Positions 27,175 to 39,231 of a stretch of 40,608 nt of DNA are shown here, in pieces (position 1 is the stretch's first letter; the number at the start of each line of letters is the position of its first letter). Both the position numbers and the translations under genes were made by a program. The DNA is taken from NCBI GenBank assembly GCA_013360485.1, contig JABWBN010000011.1, forward strand, positions 1 to 40,608. Reading direction: 5' to 3'. Origin of the DNA: Burkholderiaceae bacterium. GTDB lineage: Bacteria; Pseudomonadota; Gammaproteobacteria; Burkholderiales; Burkholderiaceae_C. The notes beneath the pieces are model-generated. The model was not told where the DNA came from. It searched no databases and saw nothing but the letters and a program-made list of their open reading frames with translations.

Positions 27175-27722
27175 GCGGGCGCGGCGCTGTCGGTGCTGCC
27201 GCCCGCGCCGCTGTCGGCCACCACGACATCGGCCACCGGCGCGCCGGTGAGCCCCACCAACTGCGCAGGTGCAGCACAGAACACACCGTTGGGGTGCCCA
27301 GCCGCAGCCCAGATACGATCGAAGCGGAACAGCTCACGGTCGATCAGCACCACCGGTGGCTGCACATGGCCCACCGGCGAGACGCCACCGATCGAGAAGC
27401 CGGTTCGCGTCTTGACGAACTGCGCATCGGCACGGCCGATGGCCCCCACCTGCGCGGCCACGCGGTGCTCGTCGACACGCCGGTCCCCGCTGGTGATCAC
27501 CAGCACCGCGGCATCGTCCGCGCGGCGACGGAAGATCACGCTCTTGGCAATCTGCCCGACCTGCACCTGCAACGCCTGCGCGGCCTCGGCGCAGGTACGG
27601 GCAGCAACATCCAGCCACAGGGGTGCATGCGGGTGCCCCTGCTCCTGAAGGACTTGCGCCACGCGGCGGAATCCCTCCGGGCGTGCGCCATCCATGTCTT
27701 CGACGGTGGTCGGTCGGTTCAT
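27171..27722 (-). CDS. YbaK/EbsC family (aminoacyl-tRNA deacylase-like) protein
   Basis: QVQVGQIAKSVIFRRRADDAAVLVITSGDRRVDE, RTGFSIGGVSPVGH. Confidence 0.92.
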   Translation of the reverse strand: MNRPTTVEDMDGARPEGFRRVAQVLQEQGHPHAPLWLDVAARTCAEAAQALQVQVGQIAKSVIFRRRADDAAVLVITSGDRRVDEHRVAAQVGAIGRADAQFVKTRTGFSIGGVSPVGHVQPPVVLIDRELFRFDRIWAAAGHPNGVFCAAPAQLVGLTGAPVADVVVADSGAGGSTDSAAPA

Positions 27723-28684
27723 GCCGCCTCCGACGTGCGCCGCGCCAGCAGCGCCTTGCCGGCGCGCGAAACCGGCGTCCGTCCCAGCGCGCCCGAGATG
27801 TAGCCGCCGGCCGTGACCAGTGCGTCGAGGTCGATGCCGGTGTCGATGCCCATGCCGCGCAGCATGAACACCACGTCCTCGGTGGCCACGTTGCCGGTGG
27901 CCCCCTTGGCATAGGGGCAGCCACCCAACCCGGCCACGCTGGCATCGAACACATGCAGGCCCATTTCGAGACAGGCATAGATGTTGGCCAGCGCCTGGCC
28001 GTAGGTGTCGTGGAAATGCCCGCTCACTTCGTCGAGCGGGAAGTGCCGCAGCGCCCGCTCCATCACTGCCTGCACGCGCCGTGGCGTGCCCACGCCGATG
28101 GTGTCGGCCACCCCGCAGTGCTGGACACCGATGTCTTTCATCAGCCGCACGACGTGCTCCACTTCATCGGCGCTCACGTCGCCCTGGTAGGGGCAGCCCA
28201 GCGCGCACGACACCGCCGCGCGCACCTTCACCCCTGCACTGCGGGCCGCGGCCACCACCGGCGCGAAGCGCTCGACGCTTTCTTCAATGCTGCAGTTGAT
28301 GTTGCGCCGGCTGAAGGCCTGGCTGGCGGCGCCGAACACCACCACCTCGTCAGGCCACACGGCAGGCCGTGGCCCTACGGGCGTGGCTGTCTCGACAGCC
28401 AGGTCGCGCCCGTGCAGCGCCGCCTGCAGGCCCTGCATGTTGGGTACCAGCACCGAATGCCGCACTCCGGCAGGCCGCGCGATGGCCGCCATCACCTGCG
28501 CGTTGTCGGCCATCTGGGGCACCCACTTCGGGCTGACGAAGCTGGTGACCTCGATCTCGCGCAGGCCGGCCGCCTGCAGCCGGTGCACGAGCTCGACCTT
28601 GATGTCTGTCGCAACCTGTTGCGCCTCGTTCTGCAGGCCGTCGCGCGGGCCGACTTCCACCAGCGTCACTCGGTTGGGAAACAT
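27719..28684 (-). CDS. Hydroxymethylglutaryl-CoA lyase
   Basis: VTLVEVGPRDGLQNEAQQVATDIKVELVHRLQAAGLREIEVTSFVSPKWVPQMADN; SVAGLGGCPYAKGATGNVATEDVVFML. Confidence 0.95.
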   Translation of the reverse strand: MFPNRVTLVEVGPRDGLQNEAQQVATDIKVELVHRLQAAGLREIEVTSFVSPKWVPQMADNAQVMAAIARPAGVRHSVLVPNMQGLQAALHGRDLAVETATPVGPRPAVWPDEVVVFGAASQAFSRRNINCSIEESVERFAPVVAAARSAGVKVRAAVSCALGCPYQGDVSADEVEHVVRLMKDIGVQHCGVADTIGVGTPRRVQAVMERALRHFPLDEVSGHFHDTYGQALANIYACLEMGLHVFDASVAGLGGCPYAKGATGNVATEDVVFMLRGMGIDTGIDLDALVTAGGYISGALGRTPVSRAGKALLARRTSEAA

Positions 28685-28834
28685 CAGCGTCACCTTCAAA
28701 CAGGGGGTCGCAATAGCGACCGGTTACACGGGTTTTCAAACAGGCACCGCTTCGCCTGAATTGGGGGGGTGCCGCAGGCAGCCTGAGCGCACAGAATCGA
28801 TGCCGAGTTGTACCCCACCTGCCGAGAGCCCGCC

Positions 28835-29269
28835 GTGACCCAAAGCCCCAGCCCCCTGCAGATCGCCACCAAGATCCACTTCTTCCTGCTGCGCGAGCTG
28901 GGCCAGGGCATCGACGTCGAGCGCATGCTCACCCACCGGCGGTATGAGCGCGACGTGCTGCTGGTGTGTGATGCCTGCAAGGGAACGGAGTTGGCGACCC
29001 TGGCCCGCCAATACCGCGACGTGCGTGCGCTGTATCGGCGGCTCGAGCACCGAGAGGCCGCCCTGGCCGCCGTGGGCGGGCCGCCCACTGAATGGCCGCG
29101 CGAATCCACCGGCTTCGGCGCATCGCGTCCGCTGGAGTCCGCCTCGCTGGACTCACGCCCGCTGGACATCGCCGCAACCGAGTCACGGCCCATGCTGCCG
29201 ACCGACATGCCGCCGCCCGTCGACGGCACAGGCCGCCGCGGCTGGCTGCAGCGCTGGCTGCAGCGATAG
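28835..29269 (+). CDS. Hypothetical protein with low-complexity SRPL-repeat C-terminal region
   Basis: GTG start; compact N-terminal domain (IATKIHFFLLRELGQGIDVERMLTHRRYERDVLLVCDACKGTELATLARQYR). Confidence 0.65.
   Translation: MTQSPSPLQIATKIHFFLLRELGQGIDVERMLTHRRYERDVLLVCDACKGTELATLARQYRDVRALYRRLEHREAALAAVGGPPTEWPRESTGFGASRPLESASLDSRPLDIAATESRPMLPTDMPPPVDGTGRRGWLQRWLQR
29241..29264. repeat. Perfect 12-bp tandem duplication (GCTGGCTGCAGC x2)
   Basis: Read directly; encodes the C-terminal WLQRWLQR of the hypothetical protein. Confidence 0.85.
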
Positions 29270-29297
29270 CGGCCTGGGTGGCAACAGGCGGCCACGT

Positions 29298-31379
29298 TCA
29301 CGCTGCAGGCACGTCGTCGAGCCGCAGCAACTCGCCGCCCTCGGCCACCTGGTCGCCCACCGAATAGAGCACCTCGGCCACCACGCCGTCGCGCGGTGCG
29401 TGCAGCGTGTGTTCCATCTTCATGGCCTCCATCACCGCCAGCGGCTGGCCCTTGCTCACCCGCTGCCCGGCCTGCGCGTGCAAGGCGATCACCTTGCCTG
29501 GCATCGGCGCGGTCAGCCGGCCGCCCTCCCCGGCATGATCGCCGGCATGTGCGATCACGTCGATTTCGTGCGCGATGGCCATGCCGTCGTCGGCAAACAC
29601 CGCCACTCGCTCGCCGTGGGCGTAGACCACCAGCGACAGGCGCCGCGTGCCGAGCTGGATGTCATGGGTCGAGGCCCCGCGCTGCTGGCAGGTGTAGGTC
29701 CAGCGCTGCTCACCGATCTGCAGTTCGAGCGAGCCATCGTGCAGGCGGGCAACAGCCACCGCGTGGTGGGTGCCCGCCAGTTCGATGTCGAAGTGCCGAC
29801 GCGCGCCACCATGCAACCGCCAACCGTCACTGCAGCTCCACGGGTCGCGCCAGACCCCCACGTCTGAAACCGAGTTCGCGGCCGCTGCAGCCGCCGACCC
29901 GGGAGCCCCTTCCGCCGCCAGCGCGTGTGCCACCACACCGGCGGCCACCAATTCCAGCGCGAGCGTGGGCTGATCGAGCACGGCGACGCGCTCGCGCTCG
30001 ATCAAGGCGGTGTCCAGGTCGGCCGTGGCAAAGGCGCGGCAGTTCACCACCCGCCGCAGGAACGCCGCATTGGTATGCAGGCCGACGATGTGCGTGGCCC
30101 GCAACGCCGCATCGAGCCGAGCCAATGCCTGCGCGCGGTTCTCGCCCCAAACGATGAGCTTGGCGATCATCGAGTCGTAGTGCGGGCTGATCGCGTTGCC
30201 TTCGACGACACCGGCATCCACCCGCACCGCAGCCGGCTCGCCGTGGGGATCGGCGTCGGCGTTGCGCCGGAAGGCCACGTGAGCGGGCCAGCGCAGCACG
30301 TCCATCGTTCCGGTGGCCGGCAGAAATCCGGCGTCCGGGTTCTCGGCGCAGATGCGCGCCTCGATCGCATGGCCGTGGATCTGCAGGTCCTGCTGCGCTC
30401 GCGGCAGGGGCTGTCCGGCGGCCACCCGCAGCTGCCACTCCACGAGGTCCAGGCCGGTGATGGCCTCGGTGACCGGGTGCTCGACCTGCAGCCGGGTATT
30501 CATCTCCATGAAGTAGAAGCGCAGGTCGCCGTCGTCGACTTCCTCGGCGATGAACTCGACCGTACCTGCGCCCACATAGCCCACCGCGCGGGCAGCCGCC
30601 ACCGCAGCGGCGCCCATCTCCTCGCGGCGCAGCGGGCTCATGCCGGGGGCGGGCGCCTCCTCCAGCACCTTTTGGTGGCGGCGCTGCACCGAGCAGTCGC
30701 GCTCGAACAGGTGCACGCAATGCCCCAGCGTGTCGGCGAAGACCTGGATCTCGATGTGGCGCGGCCGGGTGACATATCGCTCGACCAGAACATGGTCGTC
30801 GCCAAAGCTCGAACGGGCCTCGCGCTGACAGGCCGCCAGCGCGGCATCGAAGTCCTCGGCGCGATCGACCCGGCGCATGCCCTTGCCGCCACCGCCGGCA
30901 CTGGCCTTGATGAGCACGGGATAGCCGATGCGCGCCGCCTCGCGCGCCAGCAGCGCCGGATCGTTGTCCTTGCCGTGATACCCCGGCACCAGCGGCACGC
31001 CAGCCCGCTCCATCAGCGCCTTGGCTGCCGACTTGCTGCCCATCGCGGCAATGGCCGAAGGGGGTGGACCGATGAAGGCAATGCCGGCATCGGCGCACGC
31101 CTGCGCAAAGGCCTCGTTCTCGGACAGGAAGCCGTAGCCGGGGTGCACCGCCTCGGCGCCAGTGGCGCGCGCCACCTCCAGGATGCGCTCGGCGCGCAGG
31201 TAGCTGTCCCGGGGCGCTGCACCGCCGATGCACACCGCCTCGTCGCACGCGTGCACATGCTGCGCCTGGGCGTCGGCTTCGGAGTACACCGCCACGGTTC
31301 GGATGCCCAGGCGGCGCGCGGTGGCTGCGACGCGACAGGCAATTTCGCCGCGGTTGGCGATGAGGATCTTCTTGAACAT
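29298..31379 (-). CDS. Biotin-dependent carboxylase, probable methylcrotonyl-CoA carboxylase alpha subunit
   Basis: MFKKILIANRGEIACRVAATARRLGI, KASAGGGGKGMR, EMNTRLQVEHPVTE; biotin site VMEAMKMEHTL. Confidence 0.93.
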   Translation of the reverse strand: MFKKILIANRGEIACRVAATARRLGIRTVAVYSEADAQAQHVHACDEAVCIGGAAPRDSYLRAERILEVARATGAEAVHPGYGFLSENEAFAQACADAGIAFIGPPPSAIAAMGSKSAAKALMERAGVPLVPGYHGKDNDPALLAREAARIGYPVLIKASAGGGGKGMRRVDRAEDFDAALAACQREARSSFGDDHVLVERYVTRPRHIEIQVFADTLGHCVHLFERDCSVQRRHQKVLEEAPAPGMSPLRREEMGAAAVAAARAVGYVGAGTVEFIAEEVDDGDLRFYFMEMNTRLQVEHPVTEAITGLDLVEWQLRVAAGQPLPRAQQDLQIHGHAIEARICAENPDAGFLPATGTMDVLRWPAHVAFRRNADADPHGEPAAVRVDAGVVEGNAISPHYDSMIAKLIVWGENRAQALARLDAALRATHIVGLHTNAAFLRRVVNCRAFATADLDTALIERERVAVLDQPTLALELVAAGVVAHALAAEGAPGSAAAAAANSVSDVGVWRDPWSCSDGWRLHGGARRHFDIELAGTHHAVAVARLHDGSLELQIGEQRWTYTCQQRGASTHDIQLGTRRLSLVVYAHGERVAVFADDGMAIAHEIDVIAHAGDHAGEGGRLTAPMPGKVIALHAQAGQRVSKGQPLAVMEAMKMEHTLHAPRDGVVAEVLYSVGDQVAEGGELLRLDDVPAA

Positions 31380-31451
31380 GGAGGTGTCCTTCGGGGTCGA
31401 CGTATCGGGTGCGGGGAGATGGGCCGGTGTGATGGACGATGTGGTGGTCGA

Positions 31452-32072
31452 TCAGGACGCCGCGGCACCGCCGTAGCGCTGGCGCAGCGCACGCACGGCG
31501 GCCAGCAGGAAGCGGCCCAGGCGCACGATCAGCCAGACCATCAGCACCAGTGCCAGGCCCAATGCCACCGCAAACGCCAGCGGGTGAGTCCAGGCCAGCC
31601 ACAGCATGGCCGGCACCACGGCATCACCTGCGAGCGAGGCCAGCATGTTGGAGAACGGCTCCGGGGATGTGTTGATCGCGGCACGTGTGGTGGCCTTGGC
31701 GACATGGCTGGTGGCGGCCAGCGTGCCGCCCATCAGCGCGGCCACGGCAGCCCAGGCCGCGTGATCGCCGCCGAACACGGCGGCTGCCAGCGCCGCGCCG
31801 GCTGGAATGCGGATGAAGGTGTGCACCGCATCCCACAACGTGTCCAGCGCGGGAATCTTGTCGGCGAAGAACTCCGCGGCGACCATCAGCCCGGACGCGC
31901 CCAGCACCAGTGGCTGCTGCAGCACCTGCAGGCCGTTGGGCAAGGTGACCCAGCCGGCGAAGCCGGCCAGGCTGGTGAGGAACACCACCGCGTACAGCCG
32001 CAGTCCACTGGCCCAGCCCAGGGCGGCGGCCAGCGCCAGCAATTGGGCGGTGTCGAAGGTTTGCGGTTGCAT
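31452..32072 (-). CDS. DUF4126 family membrane protein
   Basis: ALGWASGLRLYAVVFLTSLAGFAGWVTLP, AEFFADKIPALDTLWDAVHTFIRIPAGAALAAAVFG. Confidence 0.85.
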   Translation of the reverse strand: MQPQTFDTAQLLALAAALGWASGLRLYAVVFLTSLAGFAGWVTLPNGLQVLQQPLVLGASGLMVAAEFFADKIPALDTLWDAVHTFIRIPAGAALAAAVFGGDHAAWAAVAALMGGTLAATSHVAKATTRAAINTSPEPFSNMLASLAGDAVVPAMLWLAWTHPLAFAVALGLALVLMVWLIVRLGRFLLAAVRALRQRYGGAAAS

Positions 32073-32109
32073 GTTCAATGACTCCAGGCTCCGGTGAGAC
32101 CCAGCCGCA

Positions 32110-32895
32110 TCATGGTGCCAGCCAAGCCGGTTTGCGCCGCGCCAGGAACGACTGGATGCCCTCGCGACCTTCGGGGCTGACGCGGATGTCGGCGATGCGG
32201 CGCGCCGTGTCGACGCGCAGGTCGTCGTCGATCGTGCGACCGGACAGATCCTGCACCAGCCGCTTGCTGGCACGCACCGCCGCAGGGCCGTTGGCCACCA
32301 AGGCCTGCGTCAGTGCACCGACCTGCTCATCGAGTGCCTCGGGCGCGCTCAGCACATGCACGAACCCGAGCCGGTGCGCCTCGGCCGCGGAAAAGCGCTC
32401 GGCCGTGATGAAGTAGCGGCGCGATGCCTGCTCGCCCAGCGCCCGCACGACGTACGGACCGATGGTGGCCGGCAGCAACCCGAGCCTGGCCTCGCTGAGG
32501 CAGAAGTGCGCGCCTTCGGCGGCCACCAGGACGTCGCAGCAGGCGGCCAGGCCCATGCCACCGGCGTAGCAGTCGCCATGCACACGCCCGACCACGGGCA
32601 GCGGGCAGCTGTAGAGCGTCCACAGCATGTCAGCCAGGGCCTGGGCGTCGGCACGGTTGTCGTCCCAGGTGTATTCGGCCATCGAGCGCATCCAGTTCAG
32701 GTCGGCGCCGGCGCAGAACACGGGCCCGTGTCCGCCCAGCACGACGGCGCGCAGGGCTTCGTCGCAGCCCAGCGCCGAAAAGACGCGTGTCAGTTCGGCA
32801 ATCACCTCGCTGTTGAACGCGTTGCGCACGTCCGGGCGATTCAGGTAGACATGGGCCACGGCGCCCTCGCGCCGCAGGTCGATCAGGTCGGTCAT
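32110..32895 (-). CDS. Enoyl-CoA hydratase/isomerase family (probable methylglutaconyl-CoA hydratase)
   Basis: VAHVYLNRPDVRNAFNSEVIAEL, VFCAGADLNWMRSMAEYTWDDNRADA, GDCYAGGMGLAACCDVLVAAEGAHFCLSEARLGLLPATIGPYVV; carboxylase cluster context. Confidence 0.93.
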   Translation of the reverse strand: MTDLIDLRREGAVAHVYLNRPDVRNAFNSEVIAELTRVFSALGCDEALRAVVLGGHGPVFCAGADLNWMRSMAEYTWDDNRADAQALADMLWTLYSCPLPVVGRVHGDCYAGGMGLAACCDVLVAAEGAHFCLSEARLGLLPATIGPYVVRALGEQASRRYFITAERFSAAEAHRLGFVHVLSAPEALDEQVGALTQALVANGPAAVRASKRLVQDLSGRTIDDDLRVDTARRIADIRVSPEGREGIQSFLARRKPAWLAP

Positions 32896-32970
32896 CACTG
32901 CTCCTTCCAGAGGTACAGCCAGCGATGCTGGTTGCATCGAGGGGCGGGCACCAGCAGCCCGCCCGCGGGC

Positions 32971-34593
32971 CTACATGCGAAACACCCCGAACCGGGTCTG
33001 AGGAATCGGCGCATTCAGGCTCGCACTGAGCCCCAACGCCAGCACGCGACGCGTGTCCGCGGGGTCGATGACGCCATCGTCCCAGATGCGGGCGCTGGCG
33101 TAGTAGGGGTGACCTTGGCGCTCGTACTGGGCTCGGATCGGGGCGCGGAAGCGCTCCTCCTCGTCAGCGGGCCAGGTGCCGCCCTTGGCTTCGATGGCGT
33201 CGCGGCGCACCGTGGCCAGCACGCTGGCAGCCTGCTCGCCGCCCATCACGCTCACGCGGGCATTGGGCCACATCCACAGGAAACGTGGGCTGTAGGCGCG
33301 GCCGCACATGCCGTAGTTGCCGGCGCCGAAACTGCCGCCGATGATGATCGTGAACTTGGGCACTGCGGCGCAGGCCACTGCGGTCACCATCTTGGCGCCG
33401 GCACGGGCAATGCCATCGTTTTCGTACTTGCGCCCGACCATGAAGCCGGTGATGTTCTGCAGGAAGATCAGCGGCACTTTGCGCTGGCAGCACAGCTCGA
33501 CGAAGTGCGCGCCCTTGTTGGCGCTCTCGGCAAAGAGGATGCCGTTGTTGGCGACGATGCCCACCGGCATGCCCTCGATGTGGGCGAAGCCGCACACCAG
33601 CGTGGTGCCGTAGCGCGACTTGAATTCGTCGAACTCGCTGCCGTCGACGATGCGGGCGATGATCTCGCGCACGTCGTAGGGCTTGCGCGTGTCGGCCGGC
33701 ACGATGCCGTGCAGTTCGTCGGCCGCGTACTTCGGCGGTCTGGGCGGCTGCAGCAGCATCTGCTGCGGCTTGCGCCAGTTCAGCCGGCCCACGGCTTGGC
33801 GTGCCAGTGCCAGCGCGTGCAGGTCGTTCTCGGCCAGATGGTCGGCCACGCCGGACAGCCGGGTATGGATGTCGCCCCCGCCCAGGTCCTCTGCGCTCAC
33901 CACCTCGCCGGTGGCCGCCTTTACCAGCGGCGGACCGCCCAGGAAGATGGTGCCCTGGTTCTTGACGATGATGGTCTCGTCGCTCATCGCCGGCACGTAG
34001 GCGCCGCCGGCGGTGCACGAGCCCATCACCACCGCCACCTGCGGAATGCCGGCGCCCGAGAGGTTGGCCTGGTTGTAGAAAATGCGGCCGAAGTGGTCTC
34101 GGTCGGGGAAGACCTCGTCCTGCGTGGGCAGGTTGGCGCCGCCGGAGTCGACCAGGTAGACGCAGGGCAGTCGGTTCTGCGCCGCGATCTCCTGCGCGCG
34201 CAGGTGCTTCTTGACGGTGAGCGGGAAGTAGCTGCCACCCTTCACCGTGGCGTCGTTGCAGACGATCATGCACTCGACGCCATTGACGCGGCCGATGCCC
34301 GCAACCACGCCGGCCGACGGCGCGGCGTCGCTGCCGTCCTTCTCGAGATAGACGCCCATGCCGGCCAGCGGCGCGATCTCCAGGAACGGTGTGTCCGGAT
34401 CGAGCAGGCGCTCCACGCGCTCGCGTGGCAGCAGCTTGCCGCGGGCCACATGCTTGGCGCGAGCCTCGGCGCCGCCGCCTTCCGTCATGCGCGCGAGCTG
34501 CACGTTCAGGTCGTCGACCAGTGCGCGCATGGCGGCGGCATTGACCTTGAATTCTTCGCTGCGCGGGTTGACCTTGGCCTCGAGGACGGACAT
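32971..34593 (-). CDS. Carboxyl transferase, probable methylcrotonyl-CoA carboxylase beta subunit
   Basis: [87 protein letters not shown]. Confidence 0.95.
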   Translation of the reverse strand: MSVLEAKVNPRSEEFKVNAAAMRALVDDLNVQLARMTEGGGAEARAKHVARGKLLPRERVERLLDPDTPFLEIAPLAGMGVYLEKDGSDAAPSAGVVAGIGRVNGVECMIVCNDATVKGGSYFPLTVKKHLRAQEIAAQNRLPCVYLVDSGGANLPTQDEVFPDRDHFGRIFYNQANLSGAGIPQVAVVMGSCTAGGAYVPAMSDETIIVKNQGTIFLGGPPLVKAATGEVVSAEDLGGGDIHTRLSGVADHLAENDLHALALARQAVGRLNWRKPQQMLLQPPRPPKYAADELHGIVPADTRKPYDVREIIARIVDGSEFDEFKSRYGTTLVCGFAHIEGMPVGIVANNGILFAESANKGAHFVELCCQRKVPLIFLQNITGFMVGRKYENDGIARAGAKMVTAVACAAVPKFTIIIGGSFGAGNYGMCGRAYSPRFLWMWPNARVSVMGGEQAASVLATVRRDAIEAKGGTWPADEEERFRAPIRAQYERQGHPYYASARIWDDGVIDPADTRRVLALGLSASLNAPIPQTRFGVFRM

Positions 34594-34791
34594 CGTGGAG
34601 CTCCTAGCACCCTGGGGGACGACGCGGGGCGCGGATGGTACGCGCCGCCGGGCAGACCAATGTAGCGCCGTATGCGGCACACGTCGCCCGCTCCGGCCGC
34701 ACGGGACACAGCTGCGAGCTTAGGCAGCACGGTGGCGCACGGTGTGCCGACAGGGTTGCAAATCGTGCCATATGCATCGACACTGGCCGTC

Positions 34792-35817
34792 ATGAGAAAG
34801 CCCGCCGCCGCAACGCCGATCGCCTTTGTCCGGGCCGTCGTCCTGGCATACGCGCAGCGCGGCCTCGATCCCTCGGCGGCACTGAAACAGGCACAGATTG
34901 CGCCAAGCGACCTGTACCGCGCCGATGGCCGCATCACCGCCGCGCAGCTCGAAGAGGTGTCTGCTCACGCCATGCGCGAGCTCGACGACGAAGCGCTGGG
35001 CTGGTTCTCGCGCCGGCTGCCCTGGGGAAGCTACGGCATGCTGGCGCGCGCCTCCAGCGGCGCACCAACGCTGGGCTTGGCACTCAAGCGCTGGTGCCGT
35101 CACCATGGGTTGCTGACCGACGACGTGCGACTGACGCTCGAAACGCACGATCGCGTGGCGCGGCTGCGCATCGAGGAGCGCCGGGCGCTGGGCGCACTGC
35201 GCGAGTTCTGCCTCGTCACGCTGCTGCGCAACGCACACGGCTTGGCGTGCTGGTGGATCGACGCGCGCGTGCCGCTGTTCGAGACCCGATTGCCCTTCCC
35301 TGCCCCAGCGCATGTCGACGTGTACCCGCTGCTGTTCCCGGGCAACCAGCACTTCGGGGCCGAGGCTGCCGGCCTCGACTTCGACGCGGCCTTCCTGGCG
35401 CGGCCGCTGTGCCGCGACGAGACCGCGCTGAACCAGATGCTGCAGCGCGCCCTGCCGCTGACGGTGTGGTCGTATCGCCGCGAGCGCCAGCTGGCGCAGC
35501 GCGTGCGCCAGCTCGTGCGCGCACGCCCGCACGAAGCCCACAGCGCGGCATCGCTGGCGGCACAGCTGCACGTGTCGGTGCGTACGCTGCACCGACTGCT
35601 TGCCGAAGAAGGCACAGCCGTGCAGACACTCAAGGACGAGGCCCGCCGCGACCACGCGCTGGCGCTGCTGTCGCGCACCCAGCGCCCCATCAAGCAAGTG
35701 GCGCGGGCCGTGGGCTATGCCAGTGCCAAGAGCTTCGCGCGCGCCTACCGGCAGTGGACGGGGGAGATGCCCAGCCACACGCGCCTGCGCGGCGCACCCA
35801 GTTCAGGCCCTGGGTGA
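34792..35817 (+). CDS. AraC family transcriptional regulator (OruR/ArgR-like)
   Basis: N-terminal AraC-arabinose-binding-like domain; HTH SLAAQLHVSVRTLHRLLAEEGT and IKQVARAVGYASAKSFARAYRQWTGEMPS. Confidence 0.92.
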   Translation: MRKPAAATPIAFVRAVVLAYAQRGLDPSAALKQAQIAPSDLYRADGRITAAQLEEVSAHAMRELDDEALGWFSRRLPWGSYGMLARASSGAPTLGLALKRWCRHHGLLTDDVRLTLETHDRVARLRIEERRALGALREFCLVTLLRNAHGLACWWIDARVPLFETRLPFPAPAHVDVYPLLFPGNQHFGAEAAGLDFDAAFLARPLCRDETALNQMLQRALPLTVWSYRRERQLAQRVRQLVRARPHEAHSAASLAAQLHVSVRTLHRLLAEEGTAVQTLKDEARRDHALALLSRTQRPIKQVARAVGYASAKSFARAYRQWTGEMPSHTRLRGAPSSGPG

Positions 35818-35840
35818 GCACAGGGCGTGAACCCCCGCGC

Positions 35841-37529
<1,689 letters not shown>

Positions 37530-38136
37530 GGTCGCCCTCATCCACGCGCGAGCGCGCGTGGCGCACGGTTGCCCTGACACCGAAGTGCTCGCACAGCCCT
37601 TCGAGCAGCCCGATGACCAGCGGCGCGAGTCCGGCGCGATGCGAGTAATAGCCCACCACGATGTGGCCGACAGGCTCGCGGCGCACCGTGAACGACGGCG
37701 GGCGCAGCCCCGGCATCTGATTGCCCAGCGTGGCGTGCAGGTTGTTCAGATTGCCGATAAAGGTATAAAGGTCCGGTCCACTGAACGCGAACAACTCGCG
37801 ATACTCATGGCGCGATGTGTGGGCCACCCAGTCGCGCCCGATCAGGCGCATCAGGTCGGCCGCCGCCACCGACAAGTGGCTGCATGCGGTCGCGACGATC
37901 GCGTAGGTCTCGTCGTCGTCATAGGGCTGCATCGCCACATAGCGGTGGCTGTCGAACGGCAGCGCACGCGATGCCTCTCGCCACCGGTCCGCGCCATAGT
38001 GCCGCTCGATCGTCGCAACGACCAGCTTGTTCACCAGTCCGTACATTGCGATCCATCCCGTTGCTTGCGCCGACTGCGCCCAGGCGCAACGAACCGGTCG
38101 TCCACGATCGCCGACTTGGCCTCGCGACGCCGCCCC

Positions 38137-39231
38137 TCATGCGACATCGGGCTTGGCCTCCCCCGCCAGACGCTGCACCGGGAGCACGATGCGAAACGTC
38201 GTGCCCTCGCCGACTTGCGACTCGACATCGATGCGTCCGCCATGATCGCGTACGATACCCCAGGACAGCGAAAGCCCCAACCCTGTTCCCGAGCCGACCG
38301 GCTTGGTCGTGAAGAACGGATCGAAGATGCGGGGCAGGTGCTGCGGCGCAATGCCGCTGCCGTTGTCACGGAATTCGATGAGAACGTGATCGGCATCGGG
38401 TTGGGAAGTGCGCACTACTATGCGTCCGCGCGGCCCGCCCTTGATGGCATGCGCGGCGTTGACCAGCACGTTCATGAACACCTGGTTGAGCTGCGAGGCG
38501 TGGCACTCCACCTCGGGCAGTTCGCCATACTGGCGCTCGACGTCGGCAACATACTTGACCTCGTTGGCGACGATGTTGAGCGTGCTGTCCAGGCCCTTGT
38601 GCAAGTCGGCGTACTGCCAGGCCCGCTCGTCGACATGCGAGAAGTCCTTCAAGTCCTGCACGATCTGCTTGACACGCCGGATGCCGTCGCCCGACTCGTC
38701 CAGCAGCGCCGGCATGTCCTCACGCAGGTACTCCCATTCATGCTGCTCGAGCAACCCGCCGGCTTCCAGCGGCGCCAGCGCCGCCAGCCCGTCGACGATT
38801 GCGACCACTGTTTGCGCATATTGCTGCATCGTGCTCAGGTTACTCGCCACGAAGCCGATCGGGTTGTTGATCTCGTGCGCGACGCCGGCAGCAAGCTGAC
38901 CGATCGACGCCATCTTTTCGGACTGCAGCAGCTGGTTGTGCGCTTCTTCCAGCCGCGCGATCAGCGCCTGCTGCTCGGCAGACTTGAGCTCGAGTGCCTC
39001 CCGCGCGCGCTGGCGCTCCTCGAGCTCGGCCTGCAACTGGGCATTGCGCTGCGTCAGCTCCTGCGACATCAACTCGAGCGAGCGCTCGATCATCGTGCGA
39101 TCGGCGTCGGCGTCGGCGTAGGCCTGGCTCACCACTGCCAGCAGCGCCTCCATGCCGGCAGGCGCCGCCTCGGGCGAGCCGTAAGCGCGCCGCAGCTGGC
39201 GTACGAGCAGCTTGTGCAGCTGCGCAGTCAT
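38137..39231 (-). CDS. Sensor histidine kinase with N-terminal coiled coil
   Basis: SEKMASIGQLAAGVAHEINNPIGFVASNLSTM, NVLVNAAHAIKGG, DPFFTTKPVGSGTGLGLSLSWGIVRDHGGRIDVES. Confidence 0.93.
   Translation of the reverse strand: MTAQLHKLLVRQLRRAYGSPEAAPAGMEALLAVVSQAYADADADRTMIERSLELMSQELTQRNAQLQAELEERQRAREALELKSAEQQALIARLEEAHNQLLQSEKMASIGQLAAGVAHEINNPIGFVASNLSTMQQYAQTVVAIVDGLAALAPLEAGGLLEQHEWEYLREDMPALLDESGDGIRRVKQIVQDLKDFSHVDERAWQYADLHKGLDSTLNIVANEVKYVADVERQYGELPEVECHASQLNQVFMNVLVNAAHAIKGGPRGRIVVRTSQPDADHVLIEFRDNGSGIAPQHLPRIFDPFFTTKPVGSGTGLGLSLSWGIVRDHGGRIDVESQVGEGTTFRIVLPVQRLAGEAKPDVA

Noticed and set aside
29925-34665. Plus-strand ORFs of 718 and 769 aa opposite the carboxylase genes
   Set aside because: Mirror frames of methylcrotonyl-CoA carboxylase, DUF4126 and hydratase genes; no domain signal.
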